The notes under the pieces: generated by a model | The model's input: only the letters and a program-made list of their open reading frames with translations | Told to the model about the DNA's origin: nothing | Databases searched by the model: none | Made by a program: the position numbers and the translations under genes | Part shown: positions 39,932 through 49,126 of the stretch, piece by piece | How positions within the stretch are numbered: the stretch's first letter is position 1 | Layout: every line of letters begins with the position of its first letter | Source: Clostridiales bacterium | Lineage (GTDB): Bacteria > Bacillota > Clostridia > Oscillospirales > Oscillospiraceae | Direction of reading: 5' to 3' | NCBI GenBank assembly: GCA_004558025.1 | Contig: SFEG01000007.1 | Location: 4,437-68,436 of the forward strand | DNA length: 64,000 nucleotides

Positions 39932-41817
39932 ATAGCCACCTTATATATCCTGAATGCGGCGAAGAGCGCCGACGCGAAAACGAGCGTGTCTGCGCACACG
40001 GCGGCGATCATGCCGATGCTGCCGAACGCGGCAAGCAGCAAAACTGCGAGCTTTACAAGCATTGCGAGCAGGAAATCGAGCCGAACGGTTTTGCTCGTTA
40101 TTTTGCATATGCGCAGAGCCAGCGGCAGCTTGCGGATATCGTCGCTCATGATGAGTATGCCGGACTTTGAAGCCGCGGCCTTGGCGCTCAGTGCGCCCAT
40201 TGCAACGCCGATGTCCGCGCGCCTGAGCACCGCCGCGTCGCTGAGTGCGTCGCCCACGAACGCGAGCTTGCCGGTGTGCTTTTCGCGCAGAAGCTCGCTT
40301 ACGGCGACGACCTTGTCCTCCGGCATAAGCTCCGTCATGACGTCCGACACGCCGAGGGCGCGACCCACGGCCTTTCCGACGCGGTCGGTGTCGCCCGTTA
40401 AGAGCACTGCCTTTTCTATCCCGGCATCGTACAGCTCGCGCACGGCGTCCTTCGCGCCGTCCTTGACCCTGTCGTCGATGATTATATAGCCGTAGTATAT
40501 CCCGCCGGCCGCGACGTGCACGACGGACAGGTGTCTGTCGGTGCGGTCGCATTTTATGCCGTTTGTGTTCATGAGCGCCGTGTTTCCGACGAGCACCCTG
40601 CGGCCGTATACGTCGGCCTCGACGCCGCGTCCGGCAAGCTCACGCACATTCGTGACGTGCGCGGGGTCAATATGCGTCGTGCCGGCTCTGCGCAGTGACA
40701 GGGCGATCGGGTGATTTGAATAGCTCTCGGCTGCCGCGGCGAGCGATACAAGGTCTGCGCTGCTTATGCCCTTGGGCTCGACGCCCGTAACGGAAAAGCT
40801 GCCCTCCGTGACCGTGCCGGTCTTGTCCATAACGACTGTTGCCGAGGAGGCGAGCCGCTCAAGCTCACTCTTGCCGCGGATGATTATGCCGTGTCCAACG
40901 GCGCTGCTCAAGCCTGCAAAATACGCCATCGAGGACGCCGTGAGAGGCGCGACAAGCGAGGCGGAGGCGAGGAATATGAGCGCTCTGTGCGTCCAGTCGA
41001 GCCAGTCGCCCGTTATGATAGATGGAACGACCGCCAGCGCTATGGCGAGGAAAATGACGATAGGCGTGAATAATTTCGATATCCGCGCAAAGCGCTTTTC
41101 GCGCTTTGAAACGCTCTTCGGCGCGTTCTCGACGAGCTCGGCCGTGCGCATGAGCGTTGAGTTGTTATACAGCCCCGTGACGCGTATTTTCAGCGTTGAG
41201 CCGAGGTTTACGCAGCCGGAGGCGACCTCGTTGCCGACACCGACGTCGATGCTCTTGTGCTCGCCCGTGTAGGCGGAAGCGTCAATAGAGCTTGCGCCGT
41301 CGACGACTATGCCGTCAAGAGGTATAAGCTCGTCTTTGCCGACGGTCATGACCGTCCCCGGACGGATGCGGCTCGGGTCGACCATGTTCATTTTGCCGTC
41401 CTGCTCCACGGCGACGTACTCGGGCCTGAGATAAGCCAGATACGGCGTGCGTTTGCGGTTCTTTTCGGAGAAGATGAGCTCAAGGCAGCTGCCGACGTCA
41501 AATGCGACGAGGACGAAAAACGCCTCGGTGAAGTTCTGCATGCAGCCTGTTCCGATGCAGGCGAGAATGATGAGCATGTCGTATGACAGCACCTTGCCGC
41601 CGCGGAGCTTTTCGCCTGCCCTGCGCAGCGGAGTGAATGCCGCCGCGAGGGGCGGCACGACGCCCATAACGATAGTCAGCCACTTCGGAAGGTTTACATA
41701 TGCCGCGCCGACCGCCGAGGCCGCGATAAACAGCGCAAGAGCGATTATAAGCGGCAAAAGCTCGCGCTCAAGCTCAATGTGCGCTTTGCCGCGCCGGCGG
41801 GTATCCTTATGTTTCAT
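39928..41817 (-). CDS. P1B-like P-type ATPase lacking the CPx motif
   Basis: A 629-residue P-type ATPase with heavy-metal-pump architecture and no N-terminal metal-binding domain. Phosphorylation site Asp331 in VMDKTGTVTEG, TGE of the actuator domain (AYTGEHKS) and the P1B-specific SNHPIA near 375 are intact. The transmembrane position that should be CPC/CPH/SPC reads ASLVAPL (Ser287-Leu288-Val289), and the hinge motif GDGxNDxPAL reads GDALSDAAVL. Transport specificity is therefore unclear; it may move another ion or be regulatory. ATG 41817 follows TTGGAGG. Operon with the HAD gene. Confidence 0.85.
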   Translation of the reverse strand: MKHKDTRRRGKAHIELERELLPLIIALALFIAASAVGAAYVNLPKWLTIVMGVVPPLAAAFTPLRRAGEKLRGGKVLSYDMLIILACIGTGCMQNFTEAFFVLVAFDVGSCLELIFSEKNRKRTPYLAYLRPEYVAVEQDGKMNMVDPSRIRPGTVMTVGKDELIPLDGIVVDGASSIDASAYTGEHKSIDVGVGNEVASGCVNLGSTLKIRVTGLYNNSTLMRTAELVENAPKSVSKREKRFARISKLFTPIVIFLAIALAVVPSIITGDWLDWTHRALIFLASASLVAPLTASSMAYFAGLSSAVGHGIIIRGKSELERLASSATVVMDKTGTVTEGSFSVTGVEPKGISSADLVSLAAAAESYSNHPIALSLRRAGTTHIDPAHVTNVRELAGRGVEADVYGRRVLVGNTALMNTNGIKCDRTDRHLSVVHVAAGGIYYGYIIIDDRVKDGAKDAVRELYDAGIEKAVLLTGDTDRVGKAVGRALGVSDVMTELMPEDKVVAVSELLREKHTGKLAFVGDALSDAAVLRRADIGVAMGALSAKAAASKSGILIMSDDIRKLPLALRICKITSKTVRLDFLLAMLVKLAVLLLAAFGSIGMIAAVCADTLVFASALFAAFRIYKVAI

Positions 41818-41923
41818 TGCGTGGCCTCCAAAACTAAATGTCAATCAATATATAAAATGATACGCAATAATGCGCCCTCTGTCAAATCCGCATACACATA
41901 AATTTAATAAAATGCCTTATTCC

Positions 41924-41952
41924 TTGACATAATCTTTACCGGATGTTATGCT
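41924..41952 (+). promoter_or_regulatory. Promoter of the S24 repressor operon
   Basis: TTGACA (41924-41929), 17-bp spacer, TATGCT (41947-41952), overlapping a TATAAT (41952-41957) at 22 bp. Confidence 0.5.
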
Positions 41953-41983
41953 ATAATAAAAATTAATGTAGGAGGTGTGCCGC

Positions 41984-42727
41984 TTGAGAGGCTCGATGCT
42001 CAAGGAGATACTTCAGGAGCAGGGCATAAGCATAAGCGAGCTTGCCCGAAGGCTGAACGTTTCCGCACAGACGCTTTACAGCATGGTAAAGCGCGATAAT
42101 CAGAAGGTCGATTTCGACATGATGATGCATATATGCAAGCAGCTCGACGTTCCGGTCGAGCGACTGTGCGAGGATGCAGCGCTGCCGAAGATGCCCGATC
42201 TGCGCGAGTGGCAGTTTATCGGGAAATACAGGCGACTGTCCGACAGCGGGAAGGAGCTCGTCGACATGGTCATCGACCATGAGCTCAATCGCCGTGAGGA
42301 AGCTTCGGCGCAGCAGCCGAAGGAGAGCAGGATCATACCTCTTTATCTCACCCCGGCGGCCGCGGGCTACGCGTCGCCCGCCCTCGGCGACGATTATGAG
42401 GACTATACGGTCGATAAAAGCAGCACGGCCGACTTTGCCGTGCGCATCGACGGCGACAGCATGGAGCCGTATATACACGACGGCGATATTGCCCTGTGCA
42501 AGCGCGGAGCCATCATACATGACGGCGACGTGGGTCTGTTTTTCGTCGACGGCGACATGAAGTGCAAGCAGTATTGCCAGGACTACAGCGGAAACGTCTA
42601 CCTGTTCTCGGCAAACCGTGACAGGAGCGACGCCGACGTTACGATCATGGCAAGCTCGGGCATAACTCTCATGTGCTTTGGCAAGGTGCTGCTCGATAAG
42701 AGCATACCTCTGCCGGAAATGCGGTGA
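41984..42727 (+). CDS. XRE / S24 LexA-like repressor
   Basis: A 247-residue protein with an N-terminal Cro/C1 helix-turn-helix (about 5-60: LKEILQEQGISISELARRLN VSAQTLYSMVKR) and a C-terminal S24 protease-like domain. Catalytic Ser159 (IDGDSMEPYI) and Lys193/195 (GDMKCKQY) are present, and an Ala-Gly site (AAAGYAS) suited to self-cleavage lies at the linker. This is the plan of phage repressors and LexA-like stress regulators. TTG 41984 is favoured (GGAGG 8 nt upstream). No phage genes are nearby; it may control the genes that follow. Confidence 0.85.
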   Translation: MRGSMLKEILQEQGISISELARRLNVSAQTLYSMVKRDNQKVDFDMMMHICKQLDVPVERLCEDAALPKMPDLREWQFIGKYRRLSDSGKELVDMVIDHELNRREEASAQQPKESRIIPLYLTPAAAGYASPALGDDYEDYTVDKSSTADFAVRIDGDSMEPYIHDGDIALCKRGAIIHDGDVGLFFVDGDMKCKQYCQDYSGNVYLFSANRDRSDADVTIMASSGITLMCFGKVLLDKSIPLPEMR

Positions 42728-42731
42728 CGCC

Positions 42732-43304
42732 ATGACATACGAAAACAAGCTGCCCTCCGGCTTCAAGACGGAGACTGTCGACTTAGACAACGATAAAAAG
42801 CTCCGAATAAAGCTATATGCCGCGACGCTCCTCGCAGCGGCCGTTATCATCGCGCTCGGCTGTCTTATAAAAAACATAAGCCTGCTGTTCGATGCGCCGG
42901 GCTTTTTCGCGCTGCTGGGGAGATTTATCCTCATCATGCTCATCATCGCAGTCGGCCTTGTCGGGCAGGAATACTTAAAGTGCTTTGTCCTGGGCAAGCT
43001 CACCTCAAAGCCTGCGCGCGTCATGCGCGGCAGGATGAGCGCAAGGATAGAATATAAATGCTGGCTGGATAAGAAAAGCTATATTATCATGAGCCTTGCA
43101 CCGGCTGCGGCCGAGTGCCTTCTAATGATAATCTTCATGCTCATTCTGCCCGATAAGCTTTTCTGGCAGTGCTATGTGGTATTCACAGTCGTTTTCGCCG
43201 GGGCGGCGGGCGACGCGTATATCGCGTACAGGCTGCTGAGGGAAAAGCGCGATGTGCGCGTAAAAAACGAGGAATATAAAATACTGATTGCTACGGAGAA
43301 ATGA
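42732..43304 (+). CDS. DUF3267-like membrane protein, HExxH degenerate
   Basis: A 190-residue protein with about four membrane helices. Layout resembles DUF3267 zincin-like membrane proteins, in which the third helix carries HExxH; here the site reads GLVGQEYLKCFVLGKL, with Gln for the first His and Lys for the second, so zinc binding is unlikely. Function unknown. ATG 42732 is 4 nt after the repressor stop; the M20 gene follows after 5 nt. Confidence 0.55.
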   Translation: MTYENKLPSGFKTETVDLDNDKKLRIKLYAATLLAAAVIIALGCLIKNISLLFDAPGFFALLGRFILIMLIIAVGLVGQEYLKCFVLGKLTSKPARVMRGRMSARIEYKCWLDKKSYIIMSLAPAAAECLLMIIFMLILPDKLFWQCYVVFTVVFAGAAGDAYIAYRLLREKRDVRVKNEEYKILIATEK

Positions 43305-43309
43305 TATAA

Positions 43310-44467
43310 ATGCAGATAAGCGACCAGATACTCGCAATGAAGGACGACTGCGTGAAGATCCGAAGGGATCTGCACAGAATACCCGAGATCGGCTTTGAGC
43401 TTCCGCAGACGCATGAATACATAAGACCCCTTATTGAACAGACAAGGCCGGACGAGCTTAAGGTGCTTGCCGGTGTCGGCTTCAAAGCCGTTTACTACGC
43501 CAAGGGCGCAGACCGCACGATAGCCTTTCGCGCGGATATGGACGGCATGAAAAACACCGAGGAGAACCGCTTTCGCTTCCGCTCGCGCCACAAGGGCATC
43601 ATGCACGGCTGCGGCCACGACGGGCATATGACCATCCTCCTGCTGCTTGCAAGGTGGATATCGCTTAACCGCGATAAGCTCAAATGCAACGTCGTTTTGC
43701 TCTTCCAGCCCGGCGAAGAGGGCTGGGGCGGCGCTCGGAAAATGATCGACGAGGGCGCACTTAGCTCTCCCAGGGTCGACTGTGTTTACGGTCTGCACCT
43801 GTGGCCGACCGTGCCAAGCGGCAAGATCGGCATACGCTGGTCGAATCTCATGGCGCAGACGAGCGATTTTGAGATCAAGGTGCACGGCAAAAGCGCGCAC
43901 GCGTCCACGCCGCAGATGGGCATTGACGCGATCGTCGTCGCGGCCGAGCTCATAACGATGATCCAGTCTGTCATAACGCGCGACGTCGACCCGCATCAGG
44001 ACGCGCTTCTGACCCTCGGCAAGATAGTCGGCGGCACGTCGCACAACGTCATCGCCGAGGAGGTCACCATGAGCGGCACTCTGCGCGTTTTCAGCAATGA
44101 GCTCTACGATAAGCTCATGCGCCAGATAATCGCGCTTTTGAAGGGCCTTGAGATGGCTACCGGTGCGGGCATATCAATGAAAACGATAGTCCACTATCCA
44201 TACGTTGCAAATCCCCGTCCGCTGGTCGAGAAATTCTACACGGTGCTCGACTCGATGGACGATGTCGTGCTCGTAGAGCCCGTCATGGCGGCGGAGGATT
44301 TTGCCGAATATCAGCAGGAAGTCGAAGGTATGTTCATGTTCCTCGGCATAAACGGCGGCAGGGGAGGCGCACCGCTGCACAGCAGCAGGTTCGATTTTGA
44401 TGAGGAAGTTCTGCTCGTCGGTGTCGAGGCATTTAAAAGAATATTGGAGAGTGAAAATTATGCATGA
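43310..44467 (+). CDS. M20-family amidohydrolase (aminoacylase/hippurate hydrolase-like)
   Basis: A 385-residue metal-dependent amidohydrolase removing acyl groups from N-acyl amino acids. Metal and catalytic residues are seen in HGCGHDGHMTILL near 103, FQPGEEGWGGARKM near 137, GLHLWPTVPSGKIG (His) and AAEDFAEY near 330. The dimerisation domain (FEIKVHGKSAHASTPQMGID) is intact. Relatives include N-acetyl-diaminopimelate deacetylase and hippurate hydrolase; substrate cannot be decided. The next gene's start overlaps its stop by 8 nt. Confidence 0.88.
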   Translation: MQISDQILAMKDDCVKIRRDLHRIPEIGFELPQTHEYIRPLIEQTRPDELKVLAGVGFKAVYYAKGADRTIAFRADMDGMKNTEENRFRFRSRHKGIMHGCGHDGHMTILLLLARWISLNRDKLKCNVVLLFQPGEEGWGGARKMIDEGALSSPRVDCVYGLHLWPTVPSGKIGIRWSNLMAQTSDFEIKVHGKSAHASTPQMGIDAIVVAAELITMIQSVITRDVDPHQDALLTLGKIVGGTSHNVIAEEVTMSGTLRVFSNELYDKLMRQIIALLKGLEMATGAGISMKTIVHYPYVANPRPLVEKFYTVLDSMDDVVLVEPVMAAEDFAEYQQEVEGMFMFLGINGGRGGAPLHSSRFDFDEEVLLVGVEAFKRILESENYA

Positions 44468-45155
44468 TGAAGTATACATTGAGAAAAAACTGCCCAACAG
44501 GGTGGACGGTACACTGCGTAAATTTGCACTTCGCGTACCCGAGTGCATCTATAAATGCAGCGGCATAATCGTCTTCGGCAAGCGCATCAAGTCGCTCGTG
44601 TTCTCGACCGACCTGAGCATTATCAGAAACGTAAACGCCGACGCTATCATGGCCGTGTATCCCTTTACGCCGCAGCCGGTCATAACCCAGGCGCTGCTCA
44701 CGGCGGCGGATATCCCGGTGTTCTCCGGCGTCGGCGGCGGACTCACGCAGGGGCAGAGGGCGATAAATCTCGCCATGTTTGCCGAGATGCAGGGCGCGAC
44801 CGGCGTTGTGCTCAACGACCCGACCTCGAACGAGGTGCTCTCGCTTGTGCGGCACACGGTCGATATCCCCGTTGTCGTGACTGTTGCGCGAAAAGAGACC
44901 GATTTTGAGGCGAGGCTCAAGGCCGGCGTGGATATCTTCAACGTCTCCGCCGCTTCCGATACGCCGGAGCTCGTGCGCAGGATAAAGGATGCGCACCCCG
45001 ACGTGCCCGTCATAGCGACCGGCGGCCCGACCGAGGAGAGCATAATGCAGACCATCGCTGCCGGCGCCAACGCAATAACCTGGACGCCTCCCTCCAACGG
45101 CGAGGTGTTCCGCGACATCATGGCGGCCTACCGCGAGGGCAAGCCCCATCCGTGA
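44460..45155 (+). CDS. TIM-barrel protein of unknown function
   Basis: A 231-residue TIM-barrel-type protein. Alternating strand/helix pattern with DIPVFSGVGGGLTQGQRAIN, GATGVVLNDPTSNEVLSLVR, IPVVVTVARKETDFEARLKA and the C-terminal phosphate-binding strands VPVIATGGPTEESIMQTIAA, GANAITWTPPS. Similar proteins in Clostridia are simply named hydrolase; the fold suggests a phosphorylated or flavin ligand. ATG 44460 follows GGAGAG and overlaps the M20 stop. Confidence 0.65.
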   Translation: MHDEVYIEKKLPNRVDGTLRKFALRVPECIYKCSGIIVFGKRIKSLVFSTDLSIIRNVNADAIMAVYPFTPQPVITQALLTAADIPVFSGVGGGLTQGQRAINLAMFAEMQGATGVVLNDPTSNEVLSLVRHTVDIPVVVTVARKETDFEARLKAGVDIFNVSAASDTPELVRRIKDAHPDVPVIATGGPTEESIMQTIAAGANAITWTPPSNGEVFRDIMAAYREGKPHP

Positions 45156-45160
45156 TAACA

Positions 45161-45192
45161 AAAAATCCCGCATCAGACGATGCGGGATTTTT
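45161..45192 (+). terminator. Terminator of the 41984-45155 operon
   Basis: AAAAATCCCGCATC / GATGCGGGATTTTT. Confidence 0.9.
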
Positions 45193-45202
45193 CTTATGCA
45201 TA

Positions 45203-45250
45203 GCCTTCCCCACAAGGGGAAGGTGTCGGCGCAAGCCGACGGATGAGGTG
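45203..45250. repeat. Family-B palindromic repeat
   Basis: CCTTCCCCACAAGGGGAAGG, TGTCGGCGCAAGCCGACGGA, TGAGGTG. A freestanding copy, not attached to family A. Confidence 0.8.
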
Positions 45251-45271
45251 TTTTTTAAAATTTTACTCGGA

Positions 45272-46510
45272 TCATGCGCTGGCGGAGTAAGTGAAGCTCA
45301 CGCCGGGGTAGCGGGTCTGAGGATCGATCCTCGAGCCGTTTATGTACATCTCAAAATGCAGATGTGCGCCGGTGGACATGCCGGTTGAACCGACGTAGCC
45401 GATGGTCTGACCGCGGGAGACGGTCTGGCCGACGGAGACAGCGCGCGAGGACATGTGCGCGTAAAGCGTCTGCATGCCGTTGCCGTGGTCGATCATAACG
45501 TAGTTGCCCCAGCCGCCGTTCCAGCCGTCGGCCGAGCGCACGACCGTGCCGGAGTCGGCCGCGTAGATCGCGCTGCCGTAGCTTGCGCCGATGTCGGTGC
45601 CGCCGTGGTTTCTATATTCGCCTGTTATGGGGTGCGTGCGCGGACCCTGACGGCTCGTTATGTAGGTGCAGTAGCTCGGCCATACAAGATTTCCTGTGCC
45701 GACGGTGCTGCCGCTGCCGTTGTTTCCCTTGTTGGCTTCCTGCTGCTTGTTGAGCTCGTCGACCTTCTTCTGAATATCGGCATTGAGCTGCTTTTCCTGC
45801 TCGGAAAGCTGGCTGAGCAGAGAGGAGTTGGAGCTTATATCGCCCTGCAGAGACGCGATGACCGAAGCGGCCTCGGCGATGTCCTTTTCCTGCTGAGCCT
45901 TGAGAGTCTCGAGCTCTGTCTTGCTGTCTTCCATCTCGGCCTTGGCCTGCTCATACTCGGTCTTGACGGCCTTGAGATCTGCGACCGACTGACGGTAAGC
46001 ATCCTCGAGCTCCTTATCGCTTCTCATGATATCGCCGATATCGTCTATGAGGCTGAGGAATTCGCCGATGCTGCTTGCGCCGAACAGAACCTCAAAATAA
46101 TTGTATCTGCCCGACTCCTCCATCGCACGGACGCGGACCTTATACTTTTCAAGCTGAGCATCCGCCACCTTCTGAGCCTCGTCGACCTCCTTGGTCTTCT
46201 GCTCGATAAGCTGGGTGTGCAGCTCTATCTGCTCGTTAAGATTGAGTATCTGCTTTACGGTGATGGCGTTCTTCTCGTCCAGCGCGTTTTTCAGCGCTAT
46301 CTGGTCGTTCTGCTGACCCTGAAGAGAATTGATTGTCGACTGCAGGCTGTTCTTCTGACTTGCAAGCTGAGACTTCTGAGACTTCAGAGCGTCTATCTCG
46401 GACTGCGTCACGGCGAAAGCCGAAACGGACAAGCACGAGAGCATGACGCTCATCGTCATGACCAGAGCCATCGCGAAAGCAAAAAACTTTTTCATTTTTT
46501 TCTTCAGCAT
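45272..46510 (-). CDS. Secreted M23 (LytM) peptidase with N-terminal coiled coil
   Basis: A 412-residue exported cell-wall hydrolase of EnvC/PcsB type. Signal peptide about 1-33, a long coiled coil about 35-255 (DALKSQKSQLASQKNSLQST..., KTELETLKAQQEKDIAEAAS), a Gly/Asn/Ser linker and a C-terminal LytM domain with zinc site NHGGTDIGASYG, TLYAHMS and HLHFEMYI. The coiled coil usually couples such enzymes to FtsEX or another partner; ftsEX is not in the window. ATG 46510 follows TTGGAG. It should cut peptide cross-links in peptidoglycan during division. Confidence 0.92.
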   Translation of the reverse strand: MLKKKMKKFFAFAMALVMTMSVMLSCLSVSAFAVTQSEIDALKSQKSQLASQKNSLQSTINSLQGQQNDQIALKNALDEKNAITVKQILNLNEQIELHTQLIEQKTKEVDEAQKVADAQLEKYKVRVRAMEESGRYNYFEVLFGASSIGEFLSLIDDIGDIMRSDKELEDAYRQSVADLKAVKTEYEQAKAEMEDSKTELETLKAQQEKDIAEAASVIASLQGDISSNSSLLSQLSEQEKQLNADIQKKVDELNKQQEANKGNNGSGSTVGTGNLVWPSYCTYITSRQGPRTHPITGEYRNHGGTDIGASYGSAIYAADSGTVVRSADGWNGGWGNYVMIDHGNGMQTLYAHMSSRAVSVGQTVSRGQTIGYVGSTGMSTGAHLHFEMYINGSRIDPQTRYPGVSFTYSASA

Positions 46511-46648
46511 AATTATCTCCAATACTGTGGTTTGGTTACCATAATATTATACACCCCGTGTCAAGCTGAGGCGTGCTTCATATTACGGACTGCCCCTATT
46601 ATGCCACAAAACGGCCGCTTCTTTGTTAATAAAGTATGATGAAAGTGT

Positions 46649-46681
46649 AAAAACACCCCCGGGGCATATGCCTCGGGGGTG
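46649..46681 (-). terminator. Terminator of hppA
   Basis: Stem CACCCCCGGGGCA / TGCCTCGGGGGTG; TTTTTACAC follows on the minus strand. Confidence 0.8.
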
Positions 46682-46695
46682 CGGTCGATTTAAAA

Positions 46696-48690
46696 TCAGA
46701 ACAGGCCGTTTGCGGTAAAGAGAGCCGCGAAAACGGTGGAAACAACGGTCATGAGCTTGATGAGGATGTTGATCGACGGGCCGGAGGTGTCCTTGAACGG
46801 GTCGCCTACGGTGTCGCCTACGACGGCTGCCTTGTGGGCATCGGAGCCCTTACCGCCGTGGTGGCCTTCCTCGATGTACTTCTTCGCGTTATCCCATGCG
46901 CCGCCGGAGTTGGACATGAACATTGCCATCATGACGCCGGAAACGAGGGAGCCTGCCAGCAGACCTGCAAGAGCGGTCGAGCCGAGGATGAGGCCAACTG
47001 CCAGAGGTGCGACGACTGCCATAATACCGGGAACGAGCATTTCCTTCAGAGCTGCGGTGGTGGAGATGGCAACGCAGGTCTTGTAGTCGGGCTTTGCCTT
47101 GCCTTCCATGATGCCGGGAATCTCACGGAACTGACGGCGAACCTCTTCGATCATGCTGTAAGCTGCCTTGGAAACGGAGTCCATGGTCATTGCAGAGAAC
47201 ACGAAGGGGAGCATGCCGCCGATGAGAAGACCGATAACGACGGTGGGGCTGGTCAGAGCGACCTCGGAAGCATCCAGGCCGGTAGCCTGAGTGAAGGATA
47301 CGAACAGAGCCAGTGCGGTCAGAGCGGCAGAGCCAATAGCAAAGCCCTTGCCCATTGCAGCGGTGGTGTTGCCGACTGCGTCGAGCTTGTCGGTGATCTC
47401 GCGGACGGAGTGGTCAAGACCGCTCATCTCTGCGATGCCGCCGGCGTTGTCGGCGATAGGACCGTAAGCGTCAACTGCGACGGTGATGCCGGTGGTGGAG
47501 AGCATGCCGACTGCCGCAAGAGCGATACCGTACAGGCCCGCGAACTGATATGCAAGGAAGATACCGACGCAGATGAGGATGACGGGTACCCAGGTGGACA
47601 TCATGCCGACTGCGGTGCCGGAGATGATGGTGGTAGCAGAGCCCGTCTCGGACTGCTGAGCGATCTTCTTAACGAACTTGTAGTCGCCGGAGGTGTAGAT
47701 CTCGGTGACGATACCGATAACGAGGCCGACAACGAGGCCGGAAACGATAGCGATAGCGGGGCCGTAGCTGTTCAGCATAACCTTGCTGAGGATGATGGAT
47801 GCTATAACAACGAGAAGGGCGGAAACGTAGGAGCCCATCTTGAGTGCCTTGTGGGGATTTGCTCCTTCCTTACCGCGCACAAAGAAAGTGGCGATGACGG
47901 AAGCGAGAATGCCGCAAGCCGCGATGACCAGCGGGAAGATTACGGACAGATCACCGAACTGAGCAACGACGACAGCACCGAGGGTCATTGCGGAGATGAT
48001 AGAGCCGACATAGCTCTCGAAGAGGTCTGCGCCCATGCCCGCGACGTCGCCGACGTTATCGCCGACGTTATCAGCGATAACAGCGGGGTTGCGGGGGTCG
48101 TCCTCGGGGATGCCTGCCTCGACCTTGCCGACGAGGTCTGCGCCGACGTCAGCAGCCTTGGTGTAGATACCGCCGCCGACACGTGCAAACAGAGCGATCG
48201 AGCTTGCGCCGAGGGAGAAGCCGAACAGAACGTTTGTGTCGTTCCAGATAAGGAACAGAACGGATGCGCCGAGAAGGCCGAGGCCGACAACGCACATGCC
48301 CATGACAGAGCCGCCGGAGAAGGCGATCGACAGAGCCTTGTTCATGCCGCTTGTGCGGGCTGCGTTTGCGGTGCGGACGTTAGCCTTGGTGGCAACGTTC
48401 ATGCCGATGTAGCCTGCGAGGATGGAAAACAGTGCGCCGACCAGGAAGCACAGCGCGGTTCTCCAGCTGCCGAGGCCGAGGCCGATGGCGATAAACAGAA
48501 CTACGACGAAGATCGCGAGGATCTTGTACTCCGCAAAAAGGAAAGCCTTCGCGCCGCCGTTGATTGCGGCAGAGATTTCCTTCATGCGCTCGGTACCTGC
48601 GTCCTGCTTGGAGACGAATGCAATCTTGTAGAAAGCAAACAGCAGAGCGACAACTGCAAGAGCAGGTGCCAGGAACTTAAGGGATTCCAT
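46696..48690 (-). CDS. hppA: Membrane-bound ion-pumping pyrophosphatase
   Basis: A 664-residue integral membrane pyrophosphatase with about 16 helices that couples PPi hydrolysis to Na+ or H+ export. Substrate motifs [20 protein letters not shown] and [20 protein letters not shown] are intact, as is the C-terminal [14 protein letters not shown] ... [15 protein letters not shown]. The [10 protein letters not shown] site has Ala444 where K+-independent pumps have Lys, so this should be the K+-stimulated class. ATG 48690 has AGGAGTG 8 nt upstream. The choice of Na+ or H+ cannot be settled by eye. Confidence 0.95.
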   Translation of the reverse strand: MESLKFLAPALAVVALLFAFYKIAFVSKQDAGTERMKEISAAINGGAKAFLFAEYKILAIFVVVLFIAIGLGLGSWRTALCFLVGALFSILAGYIGMNVATKANVRTANAARTSGMNKALSIAFSGGSVMGMCVVGLGLLGASVLFLIWNDTNVLFGFSLGASSIALFARVGGGIYTKAADVGADLVGKVEAGIPEDDPRNPAVIADNVGDNVGDVAGMGADLFESYVGSIISAMTLGAVVVAQFGDLSVIFPLVIAACGILASVIATFFVRGKEGANPHKALKMGSYVSALLVVIASIILSKVMLNSYGPAIAIVSGLVVGLVIGIVTEIYTSGDYKFVKKIAQQSETGSATTIISGTAVGMMSTWVPVILICVGIFLAYQFAGLYGIALAAVGMLSTTGITVAVDAYGPIADNAGGIAEMSGLDHSVREITDKLDAVGNTTAAMGKGFAIGSAALTALALFVSFTQATGLDASEVALTSPTVVIGLLIGGMLPFVFSAMTMDSVSKAAYSMIEEVRRQFREIPGIMEGKAKPDYKTCVAISTTAALKEMLVPGIMAVVAPLAVGLILGSTALAGLLAGSLVSGVMMAMFMSNSGGAWDNAKKYIEEGHHGGKGSDAHKAAVVGDTVGDPFKDTSGPSINILIKLMTVVSTVFAALFTANGLF

Positions 48691-49126
48691 AAATTTCACT
48701 CCTATTAAATTAATTACGGATTCAGCACAAGCTGCAACGATTTTGCCGTTTATATGTCGTTAACAACTCGTTTATGTATTTTATACTATTGTAGGCTAAA
48801 AATCAATTTTAAAATCAGCTGCTTTCGTTCAAATTAAACAAATTTATCAGTTTCCACGAAAGATGAGGAAAAATGACGCTCAAGGTGTGCAAAACATACA
48901 AAAATGTATCGATGCAGGTCAAAACACTGACATTTATATCACAAAGATGTCCCGATTTTCGACATAGTTCCGAGAAAACTCGAAAAATGTCTTTTGACAG
49001 TATAGATATTTGCGCCGAAGTGCTTAAAAATTATTAAATTGTTCAAAAAATTATTGTTGGAAAATCGAGAAGTCGTGGTAAAATAAAATGATACCGTACA
49101 TTCTGTTTAGATGGGGAGGCTTGTAT
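48691..49126. other. Intergenic region upstream of hppA and plsC-like gene
   Basis: 436 bases, AT-rich, with no coding frame, tRNA or repeat copy. Apart from the weak promoter at 49057 I see only scattered TTGACA words (48993) without a matching -10. Confidence 0.6.
49057..49084 (+). promoter_or_regulatory. Possible promoter of the 49127-54274 operon
   Basis: TTGGAA (49057-49062), 16-bp spacer, TAAAAT (49079-49084). Confidence 0.35.

Noticed and set aside
46834..48708. 624-codon frame opposite hppA
   Set aside because: Antisense shadow with extreme Asp/Gly/Cys/Glu content; hppA motifs are unambiguous on the other strand.
48691..49087. Riboswitch upstream of hppA or the acyltransferase gene
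   Set aside because: No recognisable conserved core or terminator/antiterminator pair could be seen.
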